The translations under genes and the position numbers were made by a program. Below the pieces are notes generated by a model. The model was not told where the DNA came from, ran no database searches, and saw nothing but the letters and a program-made list of their open reading frames with translations. Of a DNA stretch of 63,326 bases, positions 8,343 to 15,989 are shown in pieces. Source of the stretch: Streptomyces hokutonensis (lineage in GTDB: Bacteria > Actinomycetota > Actinomycetes > Streptomycetales > Streptomycetaceae); NCBI RefSeq assembly GCF_000376565.1, contig NZ_BARG01000008.1:1-63326 (forward strand), in the 5' to 3' direction. How positions within the stretch are numbered: the stretch's first letter is position 1; the number at the start of each line of letters is the position of its first letter.

Positions 8343-8789
8343 GTGCAGAACTCCGAGGCCATCGCCCTGTCCGCCGCCGTGCTCGCCGTCGCCGGTGAGC
8401 TCACGCAGCGCATCAATGAGGGCGTCGTCGCCCGTGGCTTCGAAGGGGTGCGGCCCGCGCACGGGTTCGCCTTCGTGCGTCTCGCCCCGGACGGCGCGAC
8501 GGTCACCGATCTCGCCGCCCACCTCGGAGTGACCAAGCAGGCCGCGAGTCAGCTCGTCGAGGAGCTGGTGCGCAGGGGATATGTCGAGCGGCGTCCGCAT
8601 CCCGTCGACGCGCGCGCCCGGCTGATCGTGCTCACCGAGCTGGGCTGGGCCTGCACGCGGGCGGCGGAGGAGGCCGCCGCCGACGCCGTGCGGCCGTGGG
8701 TCGAACTGCTGGGGGAGGGTGAAGTGCGCGTGTTGTGTGACCGTTTGTTGCGTATTGCGCCCTACGGTCCCATCAGGCCCACCTGGTGA
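8343..8789 (+). CDS. MarR family transcriptional regulator
   Basis: 148 aa, GTG start. The winged helix-turn-helix is visible around residues 55-95 (VTDLAAHLGVTKQAASQLVEELVRRGYVERRPHPVDARARLIVLTE), including the DxR(A) wing typical of MarR. N- and C-terminal helices form the dimer interface. It faces the cupin gene across two identical palindromes, so it probably represses both itself and the cupin and is released by a small ligand, as is usual for the family. Ligand unknown. Confidence 0.9.
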   Translation: MQNSEAIALSAAVLAVAGELTQRINEGVVARGFEGVRPAHGFAFVRLAPDGATVTDLAAHLGVTKQAASQLVEELVRRGYVERRPHPVDARARLIVLTELGWACTRAAEEAAADAVRPWVELLGEGEVRVLCDRLLRIAPYGPIRPTW

Positions 8790-8872
8790 CTGGTTATCAC
8801 TGGAAGTTTTTACTGACGCGTAACTTCACACTTCACCTACTCGCTCGTAACTTGACGAGTGAACAGCATTCT

Positions 8873-8888
8873 TGTGATCCGGATCACA
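8873..8888. promoter_or_regulatory. CRP-type palindrome upstream of the secreted lipase
   Basis: TGTGATCCGGATCACA is a perfect 16-bp palindrome that matches the TGTGA-N6-TCACA consensus of CRP/FNR-family proteins and the GTG-N6-CAC type of the Streptomyces Crp site. It lies 48 bp upstream of the lipase ATG. Two CGTAACTT repeats (8818, 8847) lie upstream of it. Confidence 0.72.
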
Positions 8889-8935
8889 GGGCGTAAGGCC
8901 GTCGCAACTCCCTTGAGCCGCAAGGAGATCACACG

Positions 8936-9793
8936 ATGCTGCCCTGGAAACGAGTGCTCAGACCCCTGACCGCACTGCTCCTGACCGCCGCGGTCGCCGC
9001 TCTCCCCACCGCCGCACACGCGGCGAGCGCCCCGAGCACCGGCTGGAACGACTACACGTGTAAGCCCTCCGCCGCCCACCCCGACCCGGTCGTCCTCGTA
9101 CACGGAACGTTCGCCAACAGCACCGACAACTGGCTGGTTCTCGCGCCGTACCTGGAGGCCCGCGGCTACTGCGTCTTCTCCCTCGACTACGGCCAGCTCC
9201 CCGGCATCCCCCTCATCTACGGCCTCGGCCCCATCGACAAGTCGGCAGAACAACTCCAGGCTTACGTCGACAAGGTGCTCGCCGCGACCGGCGCGACCAA
9301 GGTCGACCTCGTCGGCCACTCGCAGGGCGGCATGATGCCCCGCTACTACCTCAAGTTCCTCGGCGGAGCCGCCAAGGTGGACACCTTCGTCGGCATCGCG
9401 CCCGACAACCACGGCACCACCCTGGACGGCCTCACCAAACTCCTGCCGTACTTCCCGGGCGCCGAGGACGTGATCTCCGCGACCGCCCCCGGCCTCGCCG
9501 ACCAGATCGCCGGCTCGGCCTTCCTCACCAAGCTGAACGCGGGCGGCGACACCGTCCCCGGCGTCCACTACACGGTCATCGCCACCCGGTACGACGAGGT
9601 GGTCACGCCGTACAGCAGTCAGTTCCTGAGCGGATCCGACGTGCACAACGTGCTGATCCAGAACCTGTGTTCAGTCGATCTCTCCGAGCACGCCCTGCTC
9701 GGGCTGTCGGACCGGATCGCCTTCCACGAGGTCGCCAACGCCCTCGATCCGGCGCACGCCACCACCACCAACTGCCTGTCGGCGCTGAGCTGA
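8936..9793 (+). CDS. Secreted triacylglycerol lipase / alpha-beta hydrolase
   Basis: 285 aa. Start ATG has AAGGAG just upstream. The signal peptide (KRVLRPLTALLLTAAVAALPTAAHAAS) ends near residue 32. The alpha/beta hydrolase core shows the oxyanion HGT motif (VVLVHGTFANS) and the nucleophile elbow GHSQGG. The acidic residue is probably the Asp of RYDEVV and the His is near EHALLG. It matches the family 'lipase class 2 / EstA' of secreted actinomycete lipases that act on long-chain esters. It stands alone and ends before a convergent terminator. A CRP-type palindrome suggests cAMP-Crp control. Confidence 0.9.
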   Translation: MLPWKRVLRPLTALLLTAAVAALPTAAHAASAPSTGWNDYTCKPSAAHPDPVVLVHGTFANSTDNWLVLAPYLEARGYCVFSLDYGQLPGIPLIYGLGPIDKSAEQLQAYVDKVLAATGATKVDLVGHSQGGMMPRYYLKFLGGAAKVDTFVGIAPDNHGTTLDGLTKLLPYFPGAEDVISATAPGLADQIAGSAFLTKLNAGGDTVPGVHYTVIATRYDEVVTPYSSQFLSGSDVHNVLIQNLCSVDLSEHALLGLSDRIAFHEVANALDPAHATTTNCLSALS

Positions 9794-9802
9794 TGGCACA
9801 TC

Positions 9803-9841
9803 GCGGGGTCTGTCCGACCTGAGCCGCCGGACAGACCCCGC
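9803..9841. terminator. Bidirectional terminator hairpin
   Basis: 14-bp perfect stem (GCGGGGTCTGTCCG and complement) with an 11-nt loop between the convergent lipase and LPMO genes. Confidence 0.82.
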
Positions 9842-9857
9842 CCCCTGGACGGCCGTA

Positions 9858-10883
9858 CTAACGGCCGTGCCGTCCACCGCCGTTGGTCGCACGGCGGCGG
9901 ACCGAGGCGAACAGGGCCGCGGCGCCGAGCGCCAAAGAGGCCGCGCCGCCGATGACGAGATACGGCGAGCTGTCATTGCTGCCGGTCGCTGCGAGCTTCT
10001 GCGAACTGCCTGCGGGCTGCGGCTCGTTGACCTGGGTCGTGGCGGCGGCCGGCTCCGCCGAGGTACTCGCGTCCGTGTCCCCGTGACCGGCGTGTTCCAC
10101 GGTCGACTTGTCGGCCCCGGCCGCGATCTGCTCGTCGGACGGGGCGGAGGCGGACGGCGCGGGAGTGGTCGGCGCGGGAGTGTTCGGGGCGGCCGGGGTG
10201 GGCGTCGAACTACTCGATGCCCCACCGCCGTTGGCGCCCGCACCGCTCCCGCCGAAGCTGACGTCCGAGCAGGAGTAGAACGCCTCCGGGCTGTCCGAGC
10301 GCTGCCAGATCGCGTACAGGAGCTGCCTGCCGGAGCGCTGGGGAAGGGTGCCGGAGAAGGTGTAGAAGCCGCCCGAGGCGACCGGGTCGGTGGCCGTCGC
10401 GACCGGGTGCTCCAGGTCCAGGTCGGCCCAGGCGAGCGGCTGCGAGGGGTCGTAGCCGGACTTGGTGAGGTACACCTTGAAGGTGCCCTTGTGCGGGGCG
10501 GTCACGCGGTACTTGAAGGTGTACGAGCCGCTGCTCACGCTCGTCGCCGGCCAGTCCGCGCGGGCCAGGTCGAGGCCCTTGAACTCGTCGTTGTTCGCGC
10601 TGCACAGCCTGCCGTCCGGGATCAGCGTCTGGTGCTGCCCGTTGGCGTCACCGATCCGGATGCCGTTCCAGTCGTAGAGCGCCTGCGTGCCACCGGCCGC
10701 GACCGCCGCCCTGCACGCGGCCGACTTCGGGTTCTCCGGCCCTTCCGCGTAGCACTGCGCGACCCGGCTGACCGGATCCCCCATCGAACCGTGGGCCGCC
10801 GCGGGCGCCGCGGCGAGCGCGGCCAGTACGAGGGGAGCCATACCGAGGACGGCGGCAGCGGCGGCCTTGCGGCGTGCGAGCAT
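9858..10883 (-). CDS. AA10 lytic polysaccharide monooxygenase with LAxTG sorting signal
   Basis: 341 aa. A signal peptide ends at AAA-H31, leaving His31 as the mature N-terminus, as copper LPMOs require. His131 (TAPHKGTF) is the second His of the histidine brace and the axial aromatic is in AFYSCSDVSF. The AA10 domain spans ~31-211 and acts oxidatively on cellulose or chitin. A Ser/Thr/Pro/Ala linker (~215-295) is followed by LAATG (297-301), a hydrophobic helix and RRRATNGGGRHGR: a cell-wall sorting signal of the LAxTG type used by class E sortases. So the enzyme is probably linked to peptidoglycan, not released. No carbohydrate-binding module is seen. Confidence 0.92.
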   Translation of the reverse strand: MLARRKAAAAAVLGMAPLVLAALAAAPAAAHGSMGDPVSRVAQCYAEGPENPKSAACRAAVAAGGTQALYDWNGIRIGDANGQHQTLIPDGRLCSANNDEFKGLDLARADWPATSVSSGSYTFKYRVTAPHKGTFKVYLTKSGYDPSQPLAWADLDLEHPVATATDPVASGGFYTFSGTLPQRSGRQLLYAIWQRSDSPEAFYSCSDVSFGGSGAGANGGGASSSSTPTPAAPNTPAPTTPAPSASAPSDEQIAAGADKSTVEHAGHGDTDASTSAEPAAATTQVNEPQPAGSSQKLAATGSNDSSPYLVIGGAASLALGAAALFASVRRRATNGGGRHGR

Positions 10884-11065
10884 GGCGGAACTCCAACTCC
10901 TCGAACGGTTCGCGGCGCGGGGGACGGATCCCGTGGGGTGATCAGAAACTAGCCCCTGGAAACCGCGGAATCGCCTGCTGGAGACGGGGGAGGGAGATCC
11001 TTATGGTCGTGTTAAGGCGGGGCTAATCGGGGGCTCAGGGAGGCGGATGTCGTGAGGGTGGAGAG

Positions 11066-11437
11066 GTGTCGCAGATGAGCAGGCCGCAGTCCGAGTTTCA
11101 TCGGTCCGAGGCGCCCTGGCGGCGGCCGGCCGGGGCGGCTGCCGGAGTGTGGGAGCAGGAGCTGGCCGTGGATCCGGTCTCCGGGGACTCCACCGTGCTC
11201 CAGCGGTACGAGCCGGGGACCGACACCAGCGCCCAGGGTGCCGTCCGGCACGACTACTTCGAGGAGGTGTACATCATCGAGGGCGACCTCACCGACCTGC
11301 GCCTCGGCGAGACCTTCACCGCGGGCATGTACGCGTACCGCCACCCGGACATGGAACACGGGCCGTGGAGGAGCGCGGAGGGTGTGCGGATGCTTGTGAT
11401 CAGTACGCACACCGTCGCCGTCGGAGCCCGCCCATGA
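11066..11437 (+). CDS. ChrR-like cupin domain protein
   Basis: 123 aa. The cupin core reads HDYFEEVYIIEGDLTD and YRHPDMEHGPW, with Glu and His residues at metal-ligand positions. The GTG start is supported by a GGTGGAGAGG ribosome site; ATG 9 bases downstream is an alternative. Its stop overlaps the next gene's start (ATGA), so the two are co-translated. Similar small cupins sit beside acetyltransferases in many actinomycetes; function unknown. Confidence 0.82.
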   Translation: MSQMSRPQSEFHRSEAPWRRPAGAAAGVWEQELAVDPVSGDSTVLQRYEPGTDTSAQGAVRHDYFEEVYIIEGDLTDLRLGETFTAGMYAYRHPDMEHGPWRSAEGVRMLVISTHTVAVGARP

Positions 11438-11880
11438 CCGACGGCGTTCGCGCGGCCGTCCCCGCCGATGTACCTGCCGTGAAGGCCGTGACCGACATGG
11501 CGTACCACCACTACATCGCGCGCATCGGTGTGGTGCCGCAGCCCATGGAGGCGGACCACATGGCGAATGTGGTCGCCGGGCGGGTGTTCGTGACCGGCGA
11601 CCCCGTGATCGGGCTCGTGGTGATCGAGGAGCGCGCCGACCACCTGTTCCTCGACAGCATCGCCGTCCACCCCGACGCGCACGGCACAGGGGTGGGACGG
11701 CGGCTGCTGGAGTTTGTGGACGCACGCGCGCGTGCGCTCGGGCTCCCCGAGGTCAGGCTCTACACGAACGCGCTGATGTGGGAGAACCAGCGGATCTACC
11801 CGAAGTTCGGCTACGAGGTCGTCGAGCGGCGCACGGACGGGCCGTACGACCGCATCCACTACCGCAAGCCGCTGGACTGA
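11434..11880 (+). CDS. GNAT family N-acetyltransferase
   Basis: 148 aa, ATG overlapping the upstream cupin stop. The acetyl-CoA signature is clear: LFLDSIAVHPDAHGTGVGRRLLEFV (beta4 and the pyrophosphate-binding loop HGTGVG), then the beta5 region LYTNALMWENQRIYPKFGYEVVERR. It is probably a small-molecule acetyltransferase expressed together with the cupin. The acceptor substrate cannot be read from the sequence. Confidence 0.9.
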   Translation: MTDGVRAAVPADVPAVKAVTDMAYHHYIARIGVVPQPMEADHMANVVAGRVFVTGDPVIGLVVIEERADHLFLDSIAVHPDAHGTGVGRRLLEFVDARARALGLPEVRLYTNALMWENQRIYPKFGYEVVERRTDGPYDRIHYRKPLD

Positions 11881-11886
11881 CCGGGC

Positions 11887-12021
11887 TCAGCCGTCCGGCC
11901 ACCAGGTGCGGGCGATGTCCTTTCGGACCTCGGGGCGCTCGACAGGGCGCTCGTCGGCCTCGTCCCGCACCCGGCGGGCGTCCGACTTCTTCAGGGGCTT
12001 CTGCACGGTTACGCGGCGCAT
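11887..12021 (-). CDS. Small conserved-type basic/acidic protein (44 aa)
   Basis: Reads MRRVTVQKPLKKSDARRVRD and ends ARTWWPDG. It is supported by a full AAGGAGG Shine-Dalgarno 8 bp upstream of the ATG and by a coding-like third-position pattern. Strongly charged, no TM, no known domain. It converges with the GNAT gene (6 bp gap). It might bind a nucleic acid or a partner protein, but nothing shows this. Confidence 0.6.
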   Translation of the reverse strand: MRRVTVQKPLKKSDARRVRDEADERPVERPEVRKDIARTWWPDG

Positions 12022-12156
12022 GGCTGCCTCCTTGTGTCCACCCGGGTTCGTGTTCTCACGAGGTAGACCGTTCCCGGGAGGGTGACTCATCGACGCGGGT
12101 CTGTCTGTGGTGGCTGTCACGATGGGACTGTCAGTGGCGGGTGTCACGCTGGGCCC

Positions 12157-12756
12157 ATGAGCGAACTTGAAGCGAACGTGGACTGGGACGCGGAGGCCCC
12201 GACCTTCGACGAAGAGGCTGATCACGGCCTGCGCGACCCGGAGATCCGGCGGGCCTGGGCGGACCGGCTGCGCGGCTGGCTGCCCGCCGCCGCGGCCGAC
12301 GTCCTCGACCTCGGCTGCGGCACCGGCACCCTGTCGCTGCTCGCCGCCGAGCAGGGACACCGTGTCACCGGCGTCGACCTCTCCCCGGCGATGATCGACC
12401 TCGCCCGCGCGAAGCTGGCCGGCCGTGACGCGGCGTTCCTGGTCGGTGACGCGGCGGCACCTCCGGTGGGCGAGCAGCGCTACGACGTCGTCCTCGTACG
12501 GCATGTGCTGTGGACGCTGCCCGACCCCGCCCGGGTCCTGCGGCACTGGCGCGGGCTGCTGCGCCCCGGTGGACGGCTGGTGCTCATCGAGGGCCGCTGG
12601 GGGACGGTGAGCCCGGTCGGCATACCCGCCGACCGCCTCACCGAGCTCCTGGCACCCGTCGCCGGGCACGTGCGCGTGGAGCGGCTGTCGGAAGACCCGC
12701 TGCTGTGGGGGAAGACCGTGGCCGACGAGCGGTACGCGGTGGTCGCCATGGACTGA
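12157..12756 (+). CDS. Class I SAM-dependent methyltransferase
   Basis: 199 aa. The ATG of MSELEANVDWDAEAPTFDEE is chosen because the in-frame extension upstream is a short repeat-like stretch. The SAM-binding fold is plain: motif I VLDLGCGTGTLSLLAA (residues ~48-64), acidic loop GVDLSP, motif II FLVGDAAAPP, motif IV YDVVLVRHVLWTLPDP, and LLRPGGRLVLIEGRW. It is of the ubiquinone/menaquinone-type methyltransferase group; the acceptor is unknown. Two similar GTCAC/T-containing elements lie just upstream of the start. Confidence 0.88.
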   Translation: MSELEANVDWDAEAPTFDEEADHGLRDPEIRRAWADRLRGWLPAAAADVLDLGCGTGTLSLLAAEQGHRVTGVDLSPAMIDLARAKLAGRDAAFLVGDAAAPPVGEQRYDVVLVRHVLWTLPDPARVLRHWRGLLRPGGRLVLIEGRWGTVSPVGIPADRLTELLAPVAGHVRVERLSEDPLLWGKTVADERYAVVAMD

Positions 12757-12763
12757 GCGGGCC

Positions 12764-13264
12764 TCACCGCAGCAGCGCGTCGAACCCGCCCGCACGGGCC
12801 AGCCCCTCCAACTCGTCGAGCGCCCCCACGGCCGCCGCCGCGGCCGTGGGGTCCGAGGCTGCCAGCCCGCTCTCCTCGAACTCGTCCTCGTCCAGGCGCA
12901 GTACGTCCGTGCCGTCGGCGGACACCCACAGGTCCAGATCGAGGTCCTCTACGACGAGTTCGGCGCCGGAGCGTGTCGCGGGGCGGGTGATGTCGCAGTA
13001 CCAGCCCTTCAACTCCCCGGTGCCGTCCCGGACTTCCTTCACCGCGAACCAGCGGTCCCGCCAGTAGTACTCGGTGAACACGTCGCCGGGCTCGAAGCGC
13101 ACGAAGCCGAAGTCGCGGACGCCGTCACCGGCCCACGGGGCGCGGACGGCGAGGCGGACGCCGTCGTCGGAGAGCAGCTCGGCCGGGTAACGGATCTTCG
13201 TACGGCCCGCCTTGACGAGGACGATGTCCAACTGGCCTGCGGAATCAGGTGAGTTCACGGACAT
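12764..13264 (-). CDS. DUF402 domain protein
   Basis: 166 aa. Matches the DUF402/FomD-like barrel: DVFTEYYWRDRWFAVKEVRD, then GWYCDITRPATRSGAELVVEDLDLDLWV and RLDEDEFEESG, with the conserved Tyr, Asp and Lys cluster near WYCDI-T-P. FomD-type members hydrolyse nucleotide conjugates with divalent metal, but DUF402 paralogues vary. Its 5' end overlaps the upstream GNAT gene by 20 bp, so they form one transcription unit. It converges with the methyltransferase with a 7-bp gap. Confidence 0.85.
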   Translation of the reverse strand: MSVNSPDSAGQLDIVLVKAGRTKIRYPAELLSDDGVRLAVRAPWAGDGVRDFGFVRFEPGDVFTEYYWRDRWFAVKEVRDGTGELKGWYCDITRPATRSGAELVVEDLDLDLWVSADGTDVLRLDEDEFEESGLAASDPTAAAAAVGALDELEGLARAGGFDALLR

Positions 13265-14174
13265 GGCGCACCTCCGTGGCGCAGATCTCGTAGCCGAACC
13301 ATTTGTTGATCGCGAGCATCGGGCCGTTGTCGGCGTCGTTGCCCGTGAACGCCGCCGTGCAGCCGGCGGCACGGGCGCGGTGCAGGGAGTCGTTCTTGGC
13401 GAGCTTGGCGAGGCCCCGGCCGCGGTGTGCGCGGGCGGTGCCGGTCATCGCCGAGCCGTAGCGGGCGGCACCGTCCGTGCGGGCGGCGCTGAAGGCGGCC
13501 GGGCGTCCGTCGACGAGGGCGACGGAGGTCAACTCGGCACTGAACAGGGGGTGTCGCCAGGTCTCGTCCAGCCAGGCCTCGAAGTCCGTGAGCTGGGCGT
13601 CGATGTCGCCGGGTTCGTCCAGCGTCACCTCCGTGTCCAGCTCGAACAGGGGACGCGGGTCCGCGGAGAAGTCCGAGCCCGGGCGGATCTCGACCCCGGG
13701 CGGTGGGGCCTGGAGCGAGGGCAGGACGCCGTGCGCCAGGTCCAGACGGAGGAGATGCGCGGGGCGGCTCGCGGTGTAGCCGCAGCGCTCGGCGAAGGCG
13801 CGGTTTCCCGGCTCGTCCAGGACCCAGGAGTAGAGCCTGGTCGCGCCGTGGGCGACGAGGTGGTCCTCGGCCGCGCGGACCAGCAGCGAGCCCGCCCCGA
13901 GGCGCGTCCGCCCCGGGTCCACGAAGACGTTGAGCATGCCCTGGCCGGGTTCCGGGCTGTCGTGGGCGATGTCGATCTGGGCGGTGCCGATGATCTCGCC
14001 GTTCTCCTCCGCGATCAGCTTGCGCGAGTGCGCGTCCGGGTGGGCATGCGCGAGGTCGTGGGCGATGGACTCCGGGGTGGCCAGCATGAACGGGAAGGCA
14101 CGGTCGCGGACCCGGACGAAGCCCTCCAGGTCGGCTCGGACGTCGGGACGCAGGTCGCGCACGCTCACTGTCAT
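13245..14174 (-). CDS. Tandem-GNAT N-acetyltransferase
   Basis: 309 aa, about twice a single GNAT. The N-terminal domain (residues ~1-150) carries NVFVDPGRTRLGAGSLLVRAAEDHL and the C-terminal one (~160-309) carries MTGTARAHRGRGLAKLAKNDSL and NKWFGYEI. The second has the stronger acetyl-CoA loop (HRGRGLA), the first a degenerate RTRLGAG. Bi-lobed GNATs include mycothiol synthase and aminoglycoside-type enzymes, but this one lacks features that would identify it as MshD. Co-transcribed with DUF402. Confidence 0.86.
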   Translation of the reverse strand: MTVSVRDLRPDVRADLEGFVRVRDRAFPFMLATPESIAHDLAHAHPDAHSRKLIAEENGEIIGTAQIDIAHDSPEPGQGMLNVFVDPGRTRLGAGSLLVRAAEDHLVAHGATRLYSWVLDEPGNRAFAERCGYTASRPAHLLRLDLAHGVLPSLQAPPPGVEIRPGSDFSADPRPLFELDTEVTLDEPGDIDAQLTDFEAWLDETWRHPLFSAELTSVALVDGRPAAFSAARTDGAARYGSAMTGTARAHRGRGLAKLAKNDSLHRARAAGCTAAFTGNDADNGPMLAINKWFGYEICATEVRHVRELT

Positions 14175-14245
14175 GTCGCCGCACGCTACGGCCGAGCCGT
14201 GCCGTAGTGCCTCTCATTTTCCGGCCGGTGCGGGACAATCGGGCC

Positions 14246-14617
14246 GTGACCTTGAAGATCCACATCGATGACAGTGCCGCGCCCTACGAGCAGATCCGCG
14301 CCCAGATCTCGGAGCAGGCCCGGTCCGGAGCGCTGCCGGTCGGCCACCGGCTGCCCACGGTACGGGGACTGGCCGAGTCGCTCGGCCTCGCCGCGAACAC
14401 CGTCGCCAAGGCGTACCGGGCCCTGGAGACGGACGGCGTGATCGAGACGCGGGGGCGCAACGGCACGCTGATCGCTGCCGCGGGCTCGGCGGCGGAGCGG
14501 GAAGCGGCGTCGGCCGCGCAGGCTTATGCGGAGCGGGTACGACGGCTCGGCCTCACGGAGTCCGACGCGCTGGCCGCCGTAGGGGATGCCCTGCGGGCGG
14601 CCTACACGGCGGGCTGA
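14246..14617 (+). CDS. GntR family regulator, YtrA-type
   Basis: 123 aa from the GTG that opens MTLKIHIDDSAAPYEQIRAQ. The winged helix (LPTVRGLAESLGLAANTVAKAYRALETDGVIETRGRNGTLI) occupies residues ~30-75, and only a short helical tail follows instead of a ligand-binding domain. That size is typical of the YtrA subfamily, which usually controls ABC transporters. No ABC genes are adjacent, so its target is elsewhere or it acts on itself. An in-frame GTG 39 bp upstream would only add unlike residues. Confidence 0.87.
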   Translation: MTLKIHIDDSAAPYEQIRAQISEQARSGALPVGHRLPTVRGLAESLGLAANTVAKAYRALETDGVIETRGRNGTLIAAAGSAAEREAASAAQAYAERVRRLGLTESDALAAVGDALRAAYTAG

Positions 14618-14706
14618 GGAGAGTTCGGCACCGCCGGGACGCGCCGTCGGGGCTGAGCGCCGTTGCGGGGGAAACAAGTGCCGGCCAGATGGAGGCGTTG
14701 GACTGC

Positions 14707-15801
14707 TTACAAGTACAACCCGGCGTCCGCCCCCTCCCGTTGGTCCGGTACCGACGTCGGCTGGGTGCCCCGGCGCAGCGCGTACAGTTCCGCCAGCGTC
14801 GCGCCCTCGCGGCCGATGCCCTCCTCCGTGCCGAGCCAGGCGATCGCCTCGCGGCGGGTGAGTGCGCCGACCTCGATGCGGGCGAGGCAGCGGCCGGGGC
14901 GGACGACGGCGGGGTGGAGACGCTCCAGGTCCTCGTTCGTCGTCACGCCCACCAGGACGTTGCGGCCCTGGCCGAGGAGGCCGTCCGTGAGGTTCAGGAG
15001 ACGGGAGAGGGCCTGGCCCGCCGTGTGCTTGGCCTCGCCGCGGATCAGTTCGTCGCAGTCCTCAAGGAGGAGGAGCCGCCAACGGCCCTTGCCCGTCGTG
15101 TCGTCCTCGCCGATCGCGATGTCCATCAGATAGCCGACGTCGGAGAAGAGGCGCTCGGGGTCCAGCACGCAGTCCACCTGGCACCAGTCCCGCCAGGAAC
15201 GGGCGAGCGTGCGCAGCGCCGAGGTCTTGCCGGTGCCCGGCGGCCCGTGCAGCAACAGCAGCCGGCCCGCGATGTCCTCCGGGGTCGTCTTCATCAGGGT
15301 GTCCATCGCATTGGCCACCGGACCCGTGTAGTTGGGGCGCACCTCGTCCCACGTGCCCGCCGAGATCTGCCGGGTCGTGCGGTGCGGGCCGCGCCTGGGG
15401 GAGACGTACCAGAACCCCATCGTCACGTTCTCCGGCTGGGGTTCGGGCTCGTCCGCCGCGCCGTCGGTCGCCTGGCCGAGGACCTTCTCGGCGAGCTCCT
15501 CGCTGGTCGCCGTGACCGTGACGTCGGCGCCCCGGTTCCAGCGGGAGATCAGCAGCGTCCAGCCCTCGCCCTCCGCGAGCGTCGCGCTGCGGTCGTCGTC
15601 GCGGGCGGCGCGCAGCACGCGGGCGCCCGGCGGGAGCAGGGTCGCCCCGGACCGTACGCGGTCGATGTTCGCCGCGTGCGAGTACGGCTGCTCGCCCGTC
15701 GCGAAGCGGCCGAGGAACAGCGCGTCGACGACATCGGACGGGGAGTCGGAGTCGTCGACGTTGAGCCGGATCGGCAGTGCGTCGTGTGGGTTAGCGGACA
15801 T
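14707..15801 (-). CDS. AAA family ATPase with DUF5925-type N-terminus
   Basis: 364 aa starting MSANPHDALPIRLNVDDSDS. Residues ~1-185 form an N-terminal domain with the conserved actinobacterial look of DUF5925 (FWYVSPRRGPHRTTRQIS). The AAA module has Walker A GPPGTGKTSALRT, Walker B RLLLLEDCDELI, sensor 1 VGVTTNED and the RPGRCLARIEV arginine-finger region. The layout resembles spastin/FtsH-type AAA enzymes without a protease part. It probably remodels a protein partner; nothing nearby identifies it. It is transcribed away from the polysaccharide locus. Confidence 0.84.
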   Translation of the reverse strand: MSANPHDALPIRLNVDDSDSPSDVVDALFLGRFATGEQPYSHAANIDRVRSGATLLPPGARVLRAARDDDRSATLAEGEGWTLLISRWNRGADVTVTATSEELAEKVLGQATDGAADEPEPQPENVTMGFWYVSPRRGPHRTTRQISAGTWDEVRPNYTGPVANAMDTLMKTTPEDIAGRLLLLHGPPGTGKTSALRTLARSWRDWCQVDCVLDPERLFSDVGYLMDIAIGEDDTTGKGRWRLLLLEDCDELIRGEAKHTAGQALSRLLNLTDGLLGQGRNVLVGVTTNEDLERLHPAVVRPGRCLARIEVGALTRREAIAWLGTEEGIGREGATLAELYALRRGTQPTSVPDQREGADAGLYL

Positions 15802-15989
15802 GGGGCCATGATCCGGCACGGGGAGGCCGTGTGCACCCGCTTTCCGCAGTGCGCCCCCGAGTGTCGCCTGCGTCCGGTGCATCCGATGTGTCCGCTCCGT
15901 GTCGGCGGTGTATCCCCTCGGTCCTGTTACAAGCCTGTGCATGTGGAGCCCTGCCCCAGCATGGGGCACCGACGTTACTGTTGCCCTTG

